NCBI GenBank assembly: GCA_009746045.1 | Contig: RPFO01001034.1 | Coordinates: forward strand, 280,001 to 344,000 | Source: Mesostigma viride | Taxonomy: Eukaryota; Streptophyta; Mesostigmatophyceae; Mesostigmatales; Mesostigmataceae | DNA: 64,000 nucleotides | Reading direction: 5' to 3' | Shown here: piece by piece, positions 42,499 to 50,809 of the stretch | Layout of the letters: every line of letters begins with the position of its first letter | Numbering within the stretch: the stretch's first letter is position 1 | Program-made: the position numbers and the translations under genes | Notes under the pieces: generated by a model | What the model saw: the letters and a program-made list of their open reading frames with translations, nothing else | Database searches by the model: none | What the model was told of the DNA's origin: nothing

Positions 42499-43410
42499 AT
42501 TGTCAGACGCGTTGCCCTGCTTGGGCTGACCACCCACCCGCCTGAACACCGACTTGGAGTGTGACCTCCTGTCAGAATCAGGTGAATGATCTCCCTTGCG
42601 CTTGTGATGGTTGCCCCTACGCCCTCCTTGGCTTCGGTCAGCCTCAGACGTCTTGGAGCCACCCTGGGTACGCCCGCCTGCCTGGGTAGCCTTCACTGCT
42701 GGCACTCCACCCTCAAACAGCTCCTCTGCCTCGAGAGCTTGTTTAATGATGACCTTGTAGGCCTTCAGGGTAGAGTGTGGGGCACACATGACTTTTAAGG
42801 AGCCACGTGTCGCCTTATCCAGCCCAGAAACCTTGAGCCAGTTGGTTAGGGCTATGTTATCAGCGACATTAAAGCCGTGAGCCCTGCCCTCCTCAACCAT
42901 CTTACAATAGTTGAGAAAGTTCTGGATCAGGTCCCCCTTGACCTCCCACCCTTGATACTTGTCCTGCCAATGGATGCCGACCTTCTTGCGTTGGTCCTCC
43001 AGCAGCTCCTTCAGCTCAGCCACGTACAGTGCCCAGGCCTTATTGGCCTTTTTGCACTCCCTGGTTAGGTCCTTAATCTGGTCAGTACACTTGCCAAAAG
43101 TGCTACTGCCTATCCAGATTTGATAGTAATTTGTACCACCGTACAAGCTAGGGAACCCTTCCAATCCCTCCACAAACTCTTCAGCCTGCTTAGGCTTGGA
43201 GTCTGAGGTTACAGGCTGCAACTGATTGACAATTAAAAGACCCTGTGTGGTAAGATCAAAGCCATGAATAGCTTGTGCATTATTATTATTGTGAGGAAGG
43301 TTGGTAATCTCTCCGGTAAGCCCCACGTCATCTACGTGAGCGGTTCCACTACCAGCACCCCCATTATTATTCCCACTGGCTGGACCCTTGCTACGGCGTC
43401 CCTCAGCCAT
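42490..43410 (-). CDS. Inner Copia Gag
   Basis: This 306-residue capsid-like protein starts MAEGRRSKGPASGNNN. The central helical region (NYYQIWIGSSTFGKC, WALYVAELKELLED, GDLIQNFLNYCKMVEEG, ALTNWLKVSGLDKATRGSL) has the pattern of Copia gag (UBN2-like) helices, and a basic Lys/Arg/Ser tail follows. It stops at TGA directly after the G5 run, one frame away from the zinc knuckle. A conventional Met start lies about 170 bases downstream of the preceding accessory ORF. Confidence 0.75.
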   Translation of the reverse strand: MAEGRRSKGPASGNNNGGAGSGTAHVDDVGLTGEITNLPHNNNNAQAIHGFDLTTQGLLIVNQLQPVTSDSKPKQAEEFVEGLEGFPSLYGGTNYYQIWIGSSTFGKCTDQIKDLTRECKKANKAWALYVAELKELLEDQRKKVGIHWQDKYQGWEVKGDLIQNFLNYCKMVEEGRAHGFNVADNIALTNWLKVSGLDKATRGSLKVMCAPHSTLKAYKVIIKQALEAEELFEGGVPAVKATQAGGRTQGGSKTSEADRSQGGRRGNHHKRKGDHSPDSDRRSHSKSVFRRVGGQPKQGNASDNGG

Positions 43411-43581
43411 CCTGCACTACCAGCTATTCAAAGAACACCTTAACAAAGCAGCAGAAAATATGTACAAAATTTTTGTGTCGCCACTGCCGCCTGCGCCGGT
43501 GTCGCTGCCGCCCCGCGAAATGCCGCTGAAAATTCGACAAAAAAAAATGTCGACGAGTACTGCAGAAGAAAATTAGGCCGA

Positions 43582-44292
43582 CTAGTAGTCAAGGCCCCTG
43601 AAGTCGCAGTACGTGTATACGAACTCACGATCCTCCATATCCAGCTCCGGACCTGCACCGGTATGAATTAAAACCGGCGTGCTCCCCGCCGCGTAAGTTG
43701 CGACGCGCCGACGCGCGACGAGGCGCAGAGGATGTGTAAAGATCGTCAATAATTCCCACCCCGCGGGAATCCACTCTCGCACAGAGGCGAGAAATGCCAC
43801 CAGGTTAATTAAAACCTGGCGCTCGCGACTGCGTACGCCGCGAGTGAGCAGCGATAACAGCGCGAGATCCTGAAACAAATTTGTCGACACCGCCGGCGCG
43901 CCCCCCGTGCGTAGCGATGCCCAGTTTTGCAGGTTTCTCTGGTAACCGGTGAGTGAAGAGAGGACGTTGTCCAACTCCTCAATGGCAGTCGTGACTTCGG
44001 TCACCGACCGCAAACCTCCCCGCACCTGGACCGTAAATGTCGATAAAATGTTTCGAATCTGGTCCAACAGGTTGCGGATTGCCGGCACCAGTGCTGGCAA
44101 ATCGGGGTCCTCGGGGTTATCCCCGAGCAATGCGTGAGCTGCACGCTGCTGACGATGAAGCTCGTCGAGCGAGACCGTTACTTCGTCGAGCAATTGCTGC
44201 CACGACGGCACCGTCGGTCTTGACGAAGAACCAGCCGGCGGAGCGGCTATTTCCTCATCGTCCGGAATCCGAAATTCTTCCGAATTTGGCAT
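43582..44292 (-). CDS. Extra ORF between 5' LTR and gag of the inner Copia
   Basis: The 236-codon frame starts at MPNSEEFRIPDDEE, only 24 bases inside the 5' LTR. The Met at 44292 is preferred over an upstream one inside the LTR because the LTR is a repeat. It is predicted largely helical (WQQLLDEVTVSLDELHRQQR, IRNLLDQIRNILSTF, TTAIEELDNVLSSL) with a GC-rich, Arg-rich C-terminal half. No known domain was recognised. It is intact in a young element, so it was probably functional at insertion. It has no counterpart in the outer Copia. Confidence 0.65.
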   Translation of the reverse strand: MPNSEEFRIPDDEEIAAPPAGSSSRPTVPSWQQLLDEVTVSLDELHRQQRAAHALLGDNPEDPDLPALVPAIRNLLDQIRNILSTFTVQVRGGLRSVTEVTTAIEELDNVLSSLTGYQRNLQNWASLRTGGAPAVSTNLFQDLALLSLLTRGVRSRERQVLINLVAFLASVREWIPAGWELLTIFTHPLRLVARRRVATYAAGSTPVLIHTGAGPELDMEDREFVYTYCDFRGLDY

Positions 44293-44316
44293 CTTTTTGA
44301 CAGAGCGTGTAATACG

Positions 44317-44933
44317 AGTTGTGAGGGTAAGAATGCCACGAATTCCGCCATGGTTCTTGCAGGAAGTTGCCTTTATTAACAATCAGGAAACACAGACGTA
44401 AGTCACGTCACTTCCAAGACTGCACGCAGCACAGACGACAGGGTCGCAGTGCCAAGAGAACGTGCACGCAAGAACTAGCGTCCCGGTGTGACCAAGTCAC
44501 TCATATAGCTTACTAGGGACGCGTCCAAGTATTCAGCTGCACTGTCACAGCTGAACTGTCAATCAATTGATTACACAGACTCTGGCACGCCTTTGGCGCG
44601 CAGATCTATCAATTGTCCATACGGCTAGTCCTGTGGACCTATCCGTACACTAGTCAGCATCAATTGTCTCATAGGTCCTGGCGCGCTACAGTGCGCCTAC
44701 CTATCAATTGACCATCAAGTCCTGTACAAGTCCTGTCAACGTCCTGCGGACTATCAAAGTGACACTTGTACATCCTGTGTCCGTACGCGCCCACAGTGGC
44801 GAGCCGGGTACTGTCGGCACAGCCTAGGAAACGTCATAACTTTTACGTTCCTTAACCAAATGAGGCGTTCAAGGTGCCGTTGGAAAGAGCGTAACAATCT
44901 CTATCCATCTAACGTAAATCCTTTACGTTAACT
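44317..44933 (-). repeat. 5' LTR of the inner Copia element
   Basis: It is the partner of 36573-37189, has the same length, and carries the same AGTT/AACT ends. It is followed on the plus strand by TAAAC and the resumed outer gag frame. The 24 bases between it and the accessory ORF do not match the common initiator-Met primer site. Confidence 0.95.
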
Positions 44934-44938
44934 TAAAC

Positions 44939-46510
44939 CCCACTGAGGCTCCACAGTCCGGCCCCACGTTGCCATCTCTTCGGGAGCGTATGCCCCGTCA
45001 GACGGCCTCGGTGGCACCGGACGGGACGATTACCTTTCGTCCCGCCACATCAAACCTCAATGTCCCTTTCGCCCAGGGACACAACCACATTGAGCTAACG
45101 TTTGGGCGACCCTCTGCATCCCTTCTTCGCAAGAAGAAGGACATGGAGAGTATTAAACTCGCACGGGTGGTGCGTAAACCTGTGGAACCCATCGGCGGAC
45201 AACCAATGTCCGACGATGAGGTATCCGACACTGCCAGTCTCCCCGATGGGGAGACTGAGATCAATCTTACCCCAGCGCTCCTGGCGGTCGAGCAGGCCGC
45301 GCTGGTGGCAAATGAAGAACGCCGAGCGCGGCAGCGGGACCGAGAGGTCCGCCGAGAGGCGGCTTTTCGGCTCGCCGCTAAGCGGCAAGAATATGAAGAG
45401 GAGGCCGCCCGTCGCCTGGCCACCCACCAGGCGATGGCGGACGCGTACCGCGAGGCCACCCAGCGGTTACGTGACCTCCTCAAAAATGCTGACTATCCCA
45501 TGGACTATGCGGACAGTCAAGACCTGGCCGAGCTTGCTCGGTCAGCACACTTTAAAACCATGTCCTCCATCACCCAAGCCAGGGTCACGGAGGCCATCTT
45601 GGCCAAACATGGGGTGGTAGCTGATGAAGCCCCCCCGCTGGAAACCACCAGCAAGAAACCCTCTCCCCCCCAACCCCTGCAGTACAAGGAGGGACTGCTG
45701 GCCCTGGGCGCGAGGAAGGGCAAAGAGGCGGACTGTCCAGTCCGACCTGCTATGATTATGGGAGACCCACTCCCTGACATCCCTGAGGATGAGGCTGCCT
45801 TTCAGGCAGCCCTCCGGGAGCATGAGGTACGCAAGGAGATGAAGCGTCTCATGCGGGAGGAGGCCAAGAGGAGAGCGGAGGCAGACACCCCTGCCCGCCC
45901 CTCCACTGATGGGGCTGGACATCTCTGCCCGGGCTGCTGGCACGCACGTCATCCCCTGGGGCCTCCAGGCAGCCGTTGCAACAGGCCTCGCTACCCAAAT
46001 CAATGTGAGTTCACTCACCTTATGTACTCTGAGGATGATGATCTCATTACCATTGGGGATGGCAACCAGGGCATAATTGATTTTGAGGCAGCAACCTTAC
46101 TGTCCTCCCAACACCCTGTTCTGGAACCTTACATAAAAGCACTAACCCCTACTGTTGACAACTCCATAGATATCAAGGAGCTTGCTCATCAGCTGCACCT
46201 AGCCATGGGTCATGAAACAGTGGCTGAGGAACTGGCCAGACGGCTGGGGGGTAGTAGCATGGGAAAACAACTCAGGAATGCAGTAAAACTGGCTAGACAA
46301 CACTGTCAAGAATGTCAGTTCAATAGCCCCAAACCTCAAAAATGGCATACTGCAACTCCTTCCACCAATAGGGGCATGATAGTGGGGGATGTGATGCACA
46401 TCAACAAAGATGTCCAACCCTACCTGATCCTAAAAGACTCATGGTCCAGGTTCACAGTCATGGAACCCTACCTGGCATGTCTGCAGGGCAGCTACGTGTT
46501 GCACTCATGA
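44939..46510 (+). CDS. Outer Copia gag (continued) and integrase N-terminus
   Basis: It continues the frame of 36243-36572. A coiled-coil-prone Arg/Glu-rich stretch (ERRARQRDREVRREAAFRLA) precedes a possible zinc-binding segment, CPGCWHARHPLGPPGSRC. The integrase finger is LHLAMGHETV (H-x4-H) with HCQECQ (C-x2-C). The core begins at IVGDVMHINKD (first Asp) and is cut at ...SRFTVMEPY, where the frame changes. Gag and integrase share one frame with no protease between them. Confidence 0.8.
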   Translation, partial: PTEAPQSGPTLPSLRERMPRQTASVAPDGTITFRPATSNLNVPFAQGHNHIELTFGRPSASLLRKKKDMESIKLARVVRKPVEPIGGQPMSDDEVSDTASLPDGETEINLTPALLAVEQAALVANEERRARQRDREVRREAAFRLAAKRQEYEEEAARRLATHQAMADAYREATQRLRDLLKNADYPMDYADSQDLAELARSAHFKTMSSITQARVTEAILAKHGVVADEAPPLETTSKKPSPPQPLQYKEGLLALGARKGKEADCPVRPAMIMGDPLPDIPEDEAAFQAALREHEVRKEMKRLMREEAKRRAEADTPARPSTDGAGHLCPGCWHARHPLGPPGSRCNRPRYPNQCEFTHLMYSEDDDLITIGDGNQGIIDFEAATLLSSQHPVLEPYIKALTPTVDNSIDIKELAHQLHLAMGHETVAEELARRLGGSSMGKQLRNAVKLARQHCQECQFNSPKPQKWHTATPSTNRGMIVGDVMHINKDVQPYLILKDSWSRFTVMEPYLACLQGSYVLHS

Positions 46511-47610
46511 TTGCTTTACCCAGATTCTACCCAGTTGACAGAATTTTGCTTGATCAACAATTTTCTTGTCTGACTGACCTGGAAGGGTGTGAAGCAATAG
46601 AGATTGCTGGGCTGGAAGATCATGAGGGTCAGGGGGTCATTGAAAGAACCATCAGATCTGTCAAAACCCTACTAGCCAAAAATCCTTCCAAGGATGCTAC
46701 TTCAGGGGTCTATTGTGACAGGGCACTCTGGTGTCATGAAATGTGCACAACCCTAAACATGAGACCTGTCTTGCATGCCACGTGGGGTGAAGTAATCCCA
46801 GCAGGCCTGCAGGCAGGTGTATATCCCCCAGAGGTGATAGCACTGTACAACACTGCACGTGCACAAACCTCAGCAAAACTGGCAGAAAAAGATAAAACCC
46901 ATTCCAGGCCAGTATTCCAAAAAGGTGATCAAGTTCTCTATTACAAGGAAAACAGCTTTGGTAAGGTTGGAACTTGGCTAGGTCCAGTTACCATCCGTGG
47001 ATTTACCAAAAACAGCAAGACCGTGGAGGTCAAGCACAATATCAATGGGAAGCGTCACAGGGTGAGCTGTCATAGAATTAAGAAGTATTATTCTCCCATG
47101 GCAGACGTGCCTGGGGAAGAGTCTTTAAGCATGGACTCACTACTTCTATCTGGCAACTCCAGCATGCCCAGCAGTAGCTCTGAGCCACCAATTACTGCTG
47201 TTGACAGCACCACAGCACCCTCTGTGAACACTTCCACCCTCAGTGAAGCCAGGCCCACTTCACAACCTGGGGATTGCTTAACCAGGCACGAGGTAGCTGG
47301 GTTGGAAGCATTAGCTCAGCCCCAAGGCACCAAATTGTCTGCCAACCCTCCCGCTCTGAGGTCAAGATTGGCAGTCGCCTTGCAAGCATTACACAGGTCA
47401 CATAAGCAACAAGCTGCTGTGGCCGCAGGGTTGGCAAAAGTCTCAGCTGTGTGCACTAGTCAGGACCCCTGGACCCTGGCAATAGACACTCAGGCACAGG
47501 TCAGTGTGATCAGTGCACAAGCCATCCCTGGTCTTGAGATTGCACCTTCATTTTGGGCACGGGTGCAGGATTTCTCAGGCCAAAGCTCACTGGATGTAGT
47601 GGGACAGTGA
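46441..47610 (+). CDS. Outer Copia integrase C-terminus and protease N-half
   Basis: It picks up the integrase after a minus-one-type shift near 46470-46500: RILLDQQFS (second Asp) and GVIERTIRSVK (Glu), again 29 residues apart. A C-terminal barrel-like GTWLGPVTIRGF and a linker follow. Near the end is LAIDTQAQVSVIS, which differs from a canonical retropepsin site only by Gln for Gly. The frame ends at SSLDVVGQ, in the middle of the protease fold. Confidence 0.75.
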   Translation: MVQVHSHGTLPGMSAGQLRVALMIALPRFYPVDRILLDQQFSCLTDLEGCEAIEIAGLEDHEGQGVIERTIRSVKTLLAKNPSKDATSGVYCDRALWCHEMCTTLNMRPVLHATWGEVIPAGLQAGVYPPEVIALYNTARAQTSAKLAEKDKTHSRPVFQKGDQVLYYKENSFGKVGTWLGPVTIRGFTKNSKTVEVKHNINGKRHRVSCHRIKKYYSPMADVPGEESLSMDSLLLSGNSSMPSSSSEPPITAVDSTTAPSVNTSTLSEARPTSQPGDCLTRHEVAGLEALAQPQGTKLSANPPALRSRLAVALQALHRSHKQQAAVAAGLAKVSAVCTSQDPWTLAIDTQAQVSVISAQAIPGLEIAPSFWARVQDFSGQSSLDVVGQ

Positions 47611-49529
47611 TGCTCCCTATACTTGGTATTCAGACACCCTTCCAGGTGGTGGAGGGGTACTCTGGTAACACCTTGTTGGGGGAACCTTTTGTATCCTATC
47701 CTGGGGTGCTTATCTCAGCTAATGAGCTCAGTGTCACAGGGGTGGGTGCAGTTCCTCTGGACCACTTTAAAATCCCTCTCTCCAGTATTGTCCCTGGTAT
47801 GGATGCTGTCATCAAGGCAGTCAACACTCAGTATGCACCAGGGGAGATCCCTGATCTGGACAAGTTAGTGCACAGCCAGTTCCTCCATCCCTCAGCCTTT
47901 GGGCTGGGTAAGTGGGACATAGCCATGCACTCACCCCACCAAATCTCCCACGTCATACAAGAATGCAAAACACAAAAAGGGTTTACCAAGTGGCTGATGG
48001 CCATTGTCCACCAAGCCAGGCAGGAATGGGTCCTGCCCAACCCCAAAAACCCTCAATACAAACCGCCTGTCACCCCTTCATGGGACGTGCCAGAGGGAGC
48101 CAAAAAGCTCAGATTAAAATTTGTTCTCAAACAAAAACCACAAAAAGTGGGCTCCCCAATCTTCCATGCCAGACCATGTGTCACAGAATTAAAGGGGACA
48201 TCCACACTGCCAAAAGGGGAAACCTACACACCTGGGCTGCAACAAACCTCACTCAGGATCATGCTCTCCCTCTTCCTCCACAACCTCAATGCAGGCCAAG
48301 ACTATGTCTGCAAAGCCACTGATATTAAAAGGGCCTTCCTCAGGGGGGACCCAGAAAAGGCTGAATCTGTGTGGAAAGGGAAGGTGTACGTGGTAGACAC
48401 CCCAGCTGTGTGGAAACCTTATATTGATGAGCCCCACCTTATCATCAACATTGGGGTGGAAGGGCTTGTCAGTGCCCCAAAAATTTTCAGAGACTCAGCA
48501 GAGGAAGTATTCAAAAAGCTCAAGGCCACGTATGATGACCTGGACCCATGCTTTTTTGTTGTACCCACCCCCTCTGGACTGCTGTTCTTTGTGTGGCATG
48601 GAGATGACCAACTCATTTGTGGGCCTAGAGCTGAGGTGGAAACCTTTATTCAGCAGGTCCAGGAATCATATGAGATTGGCAAACAGGTGGAATTGAGCAC
48701 AACCCCCATCCAGTTCTGTGGCATCATGTTGCAGCTGCATAGGCAGCCAGATCAGTGGGTCTGCTCTCTCTCCCCTCCTGCAGAATATATCCAAGATTGT
48801 CTAGATCTGCTGCAGGACAACTACCTCCCCTTACATATGTGTGCCACTGTTCAGGGCAAACTGGGGTGGTGGTCAGCCATCTGTGGGGCTCCCTTAGCTG
48901 TCATCAGCAGGGTCACCCATGATGTTCTAGTCAAGATCAAATGCAGTCACATCAGGAAGTTGGTCAATGACTGTCCCCCCCTCATCCTCCATGGCCTGAA
49001 TCTGATGGAAGACATCCACATCCAATGTGTCATGGACAGCTCCATGGAGAGCAGAACAATCAATCAAATGGGGGCACGGGAATCAGGGCTGTTTTTTCTC
49101 ACCAACAGGTCAGATTACATGTCCCTCACTTCCTGGTACAGCAGGCTACACCGCAGAAAACCTGGCAGCAGCAACTCAGCTGAATGTCGTGCTGTGGTGT
49201 CTGCTGCATTGCATGCTCGTTCCCTGCAGCACATGCTCACCTGGCTACAAACCCAGGCAGGCAGCACATGCAATGTCATCTCACATCTCTATACTGACAG
49301 CCAATCTGTGATCAGCTTTCTAACCAAGAAATCTGTCTCTGCTGCTGTCCACACTGACTTGGATTGGGTGATCCTCAAACAGGAGGCCACCTATTTTTCC
49401 AGCTGGACTCATGTGGATGATGAGGACAACCCAGCAGACGCTCTCACGAAGCTGCGGGATGCTGCTGGCCAACAGTACCAGCTCCTCTTTCAGAACATGA
49501 ACCCCTATGATATCAGAGTCAGTGTTTGA
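47553..49529 (+). CDS. Outer Copia protease C-half, reverse transcriptase and RNase H
   Basis: It begins with the rest of the protease-like domain (GTVMLPILGIQTPFQVVEGY, NTLLGEPF), one frame off the preceding piece. The shift falls within a single fold, so it is a mutation and not a recoding site. Reverse transcriptase motifs are KATDIKRAFLRGD (Asp257) and FVWHGDDQLI (His-Gly-Asp-Asp, 349-352). RNase H reads CVMDSSMESR, SAECRAVVSA and LYTDSQSV, and the Copia-type DNPADALTKL lies near the end. A stop follows about 375 bases before the 3' LTR. Confidence 0.85.
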   Translation: MGTGAGFLRPKLTGCSGTVMLPILGIQTPFQVVEGYSGNTLLGEPFVSYPGVLISANELSVTGVGAVPLDHFKIPLSSIVPGMDAVIKAVNTQYAPGEIPDLDKLVHSQFLHPSAFGLGKWDIAMHSPHQISHVIQECKTQKGFTKWLMAIVHQARQEWVLPNPKNPQYKPPVTPSWDVPEGAKKLRLKFVLKQKPQKVGSPIFHARPCVTELKGTSTLPKGETYTPGLQQTSLRIMLSLFLHNLNAGQDYVCKATDIKRAFLRGDPEKAESVWKGKVYVVDTPAVWKPYIDEPHLIINIGVEGLVSAPKIFRDSAEEVFKKLKATYDDLDPCFFVVPTPSGLLFFVWHGDDQLICGPRAEVETFIQQVQESYEIGKQVELSTTPIQFCGIMLQLHRQPDQWVCSLSPPAEYIQDCLDLLQDNYLPLHMCATVQGKLGWWSAICGAPLAVISRVTHDVLVKIKCSHIRKLVNDCPPLILHGLNLMEDIHIQCVMDSSMESRTINQMGARESGLFFLTNRSDYMSLTSWYSRLHRRKPGSSNSAECRAVVSAALHARSLQHMLTWLQTQAGSTCNVISHLYTDSQSVISFLTKKSVSAAVHTDLDWVILKQEATYFSSWTHVDDEDNPADALTKLRDAAGQQYQLLFQNMNPYDIRVSV

Positions 49530-49903
49530 ATAAATGACTGGCCATAGCACAGTACACAACCACCACACCCCCTTACCACAGCGATAGCTGCTGGGCGCCA
49601 TAAAATTCAACACATTCGTTGTGGGGTGTGAGTGCTGGCTAGGTCAGATTTGTATCCATTTGCAGCTTGAGGACACAAGCTTTGTATCCATTTACTTAAT
49701 GTGTGCTTCAGTAACTGGCCCAACCAGCCAGCTGTGTACACCTTATTTAATGTGCAATATAACACCTGGCCAGAACAGCCAGCTGTAACCAACCTGGCTC
49801 AACCAGCCATGTCTCTTTTGTACCCCTAATCAACTTAAAAACAATAACAATAATGTTGGGGGTGCAGACCTGCATTAAGAAATAAATAATAAAACAATAC
49901 TGG

Positions 49904-50380
49904 AGTTAGTCTCCATGCTTTGCTGTAGACTAAGTCTCAAAGGCATTGTGAATACAACGTATGAATAAGCCTTGTAAACCTACGTTGGTATGTGAATATA
50001 AATACCACGTGGGCTATGCAGATAGGAATGCTAGTCGAGTCGCATACGTTTCCCTAGATAGGTACTTTGGGTACTGAGGTACGTGACAGACGTCAGTACC
50101 CAGTATACGTAGTGTCCTGTCATTGGACGGTACTAGAGTATCCTAGATAGGGACCGTACTGCAGCGTGCATTGATCTGTGATCGCACGAATCATGCAGTG
50201 ACTAGACAGCTACCTGTCATCGTGCGGCCTCGGGCCAACGGTCTGCACCCAACGGTCACTGGCGGCGCAGCCGGTGAGAGGAACGTTGATAAAGGGTAAA
50301 CCTATTTTCTAATGAACCAAGCAATTCATTGCTCACAGCCTTCAGTGTTCTCAAGCAATATATCCCACCGCATTCTAACT
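49904..50380 (+). repeat. 3' LTR of the outer Copia element
   Basis: It is the partner of 35752-36224, ends GCATTCTAACT, and is followed by the CTGAC duplication. The ~375 bases between the RNase H stop and this LTR hold three rough copies of a CCAGCCAGCTGT phrase (near 49720-49810) and no clear polypurine tract. Confidence 0.92.
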
Positions 50381-50544
50381 CTGACTAAACCCGCATGTTG
50401 GGCCTGGAGGGCCGGCTGCACGATGCCACCCGGAAAACTGGACCGTGACACCCAGCGGCCCGGAAGGGCCTCGAAGTACAGCTCAGGGTCCGGTAGGGGC
50501 GGGGACGGCAGCGGGCTCTCAGCCGGAGGGGTAGGCTCTGACAT
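50381..50544 (-). CDS. Gypsy ORF3, N-terminal part
   Basis: It starts MSEPTPPAESPLPSPP, 77 bases after the chromodomain stop, and runs into the Copia insertion. Discounting the insertion, it joins sequence at 35746 in a frame that reads GVTWYGPSPVEPHQLVLHG before the one-base shift noted in the middle part. A separate start codon after pol suggests expression by reinitiation or from a subgenomic RNA. Confidence 0.5.
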
Positions 50545-50620
50545 GACGGCTGCGGAGGGGAGGGGACAACCAACCACCCGTCGACAGCAGACATAACATA
50601 AGAAAGGAGAAGGCCTACAA

Positions 50621-50809
50621 CTAGAGCTTGTGCAGGGTTTTATATTCCTGCAGCAGGCGACTACACCCATCTAGCTCACTCTCCGTATACCAGACCTTAT
50701 CTACTTCACTACGAGCATACATCCACTTCACTTTATACTGACGCTGGGTACCGCGGCCCTTTTTGATATCTCTATGGGCCACGATGCTTTCTACTTCGTC
50801 TTCTACTTC
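50621..50809 (-). CDS. Gypsy chromodomain
   Basis: Sixty-two residues have the chromodomain pattern: EVESIVAHRDIKKGRGTQRQ, then YKVKWMYARSEVD and VWYTESELDGC. The aromatic positions expected in the methyl-lysine cage are largely filled by Tyr and Trp. Such domains at the integrase C-terminus direct chromoviruses to marked chromatin. It is one base out of frame with the integrase ORF, which stops at 50803, so integrase and chromodomain are joined only by a shift or are separated by an indel. Confidence 0.85.
   Translation of the reverse strand, partial: EVEDEVESIVAHRDIKKGRGTQRQYKVKWMYARSEVDKVWYTESELDGCSRLLQEYKTLHKL

Larger units (their letters stand above)
36573..44933 (-). mobile_element. 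Inner (young) Copia-type element
   Basis: This 8361-base element has two 617-base LTRs that differ at one position seen by eye. It is flanked by TAAAC (36568-36572 and 44934-44938). In sense order it has an LTR, an extra ORF, gag with zinc knuckle, integrase, protease-like plus reverse transcriptase plus RNase H, polypurine tract and LTR. The near-identical LTRs show recent insertion. Its reading frames are separated by one in-frame TGA and two minus-one-type shifts, which are either recoding sites or defects. Confidence 0.92.
35752..50380 (+). mobile_element. Outer Copia-type element, host of a second Copia
   Basis: LTRs of 473 and 477 bases start AGTTAG and end CTAACT, and are flanked by CTGAC (35747-35751 and 50381-50385). 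Without the nested element it is about 6.3 kb. The domain order is gag, integrase, protease-like, reverse transcriptase, RNase H. Two frame changes (in the integrase core and in the protease) mark it as inactive and older than the nested element. It is inserted in the opposite orientation within Gypsy ORF3. Confidence 0.9.

Noticed and set aside
46441-47610. Programmed frameshifting in the outer Copia element
   Set aside because: One frame change is inside the integrase core and the other inside the protease fold, where recoding would not be placed. Mutation or an indel error is more likely.
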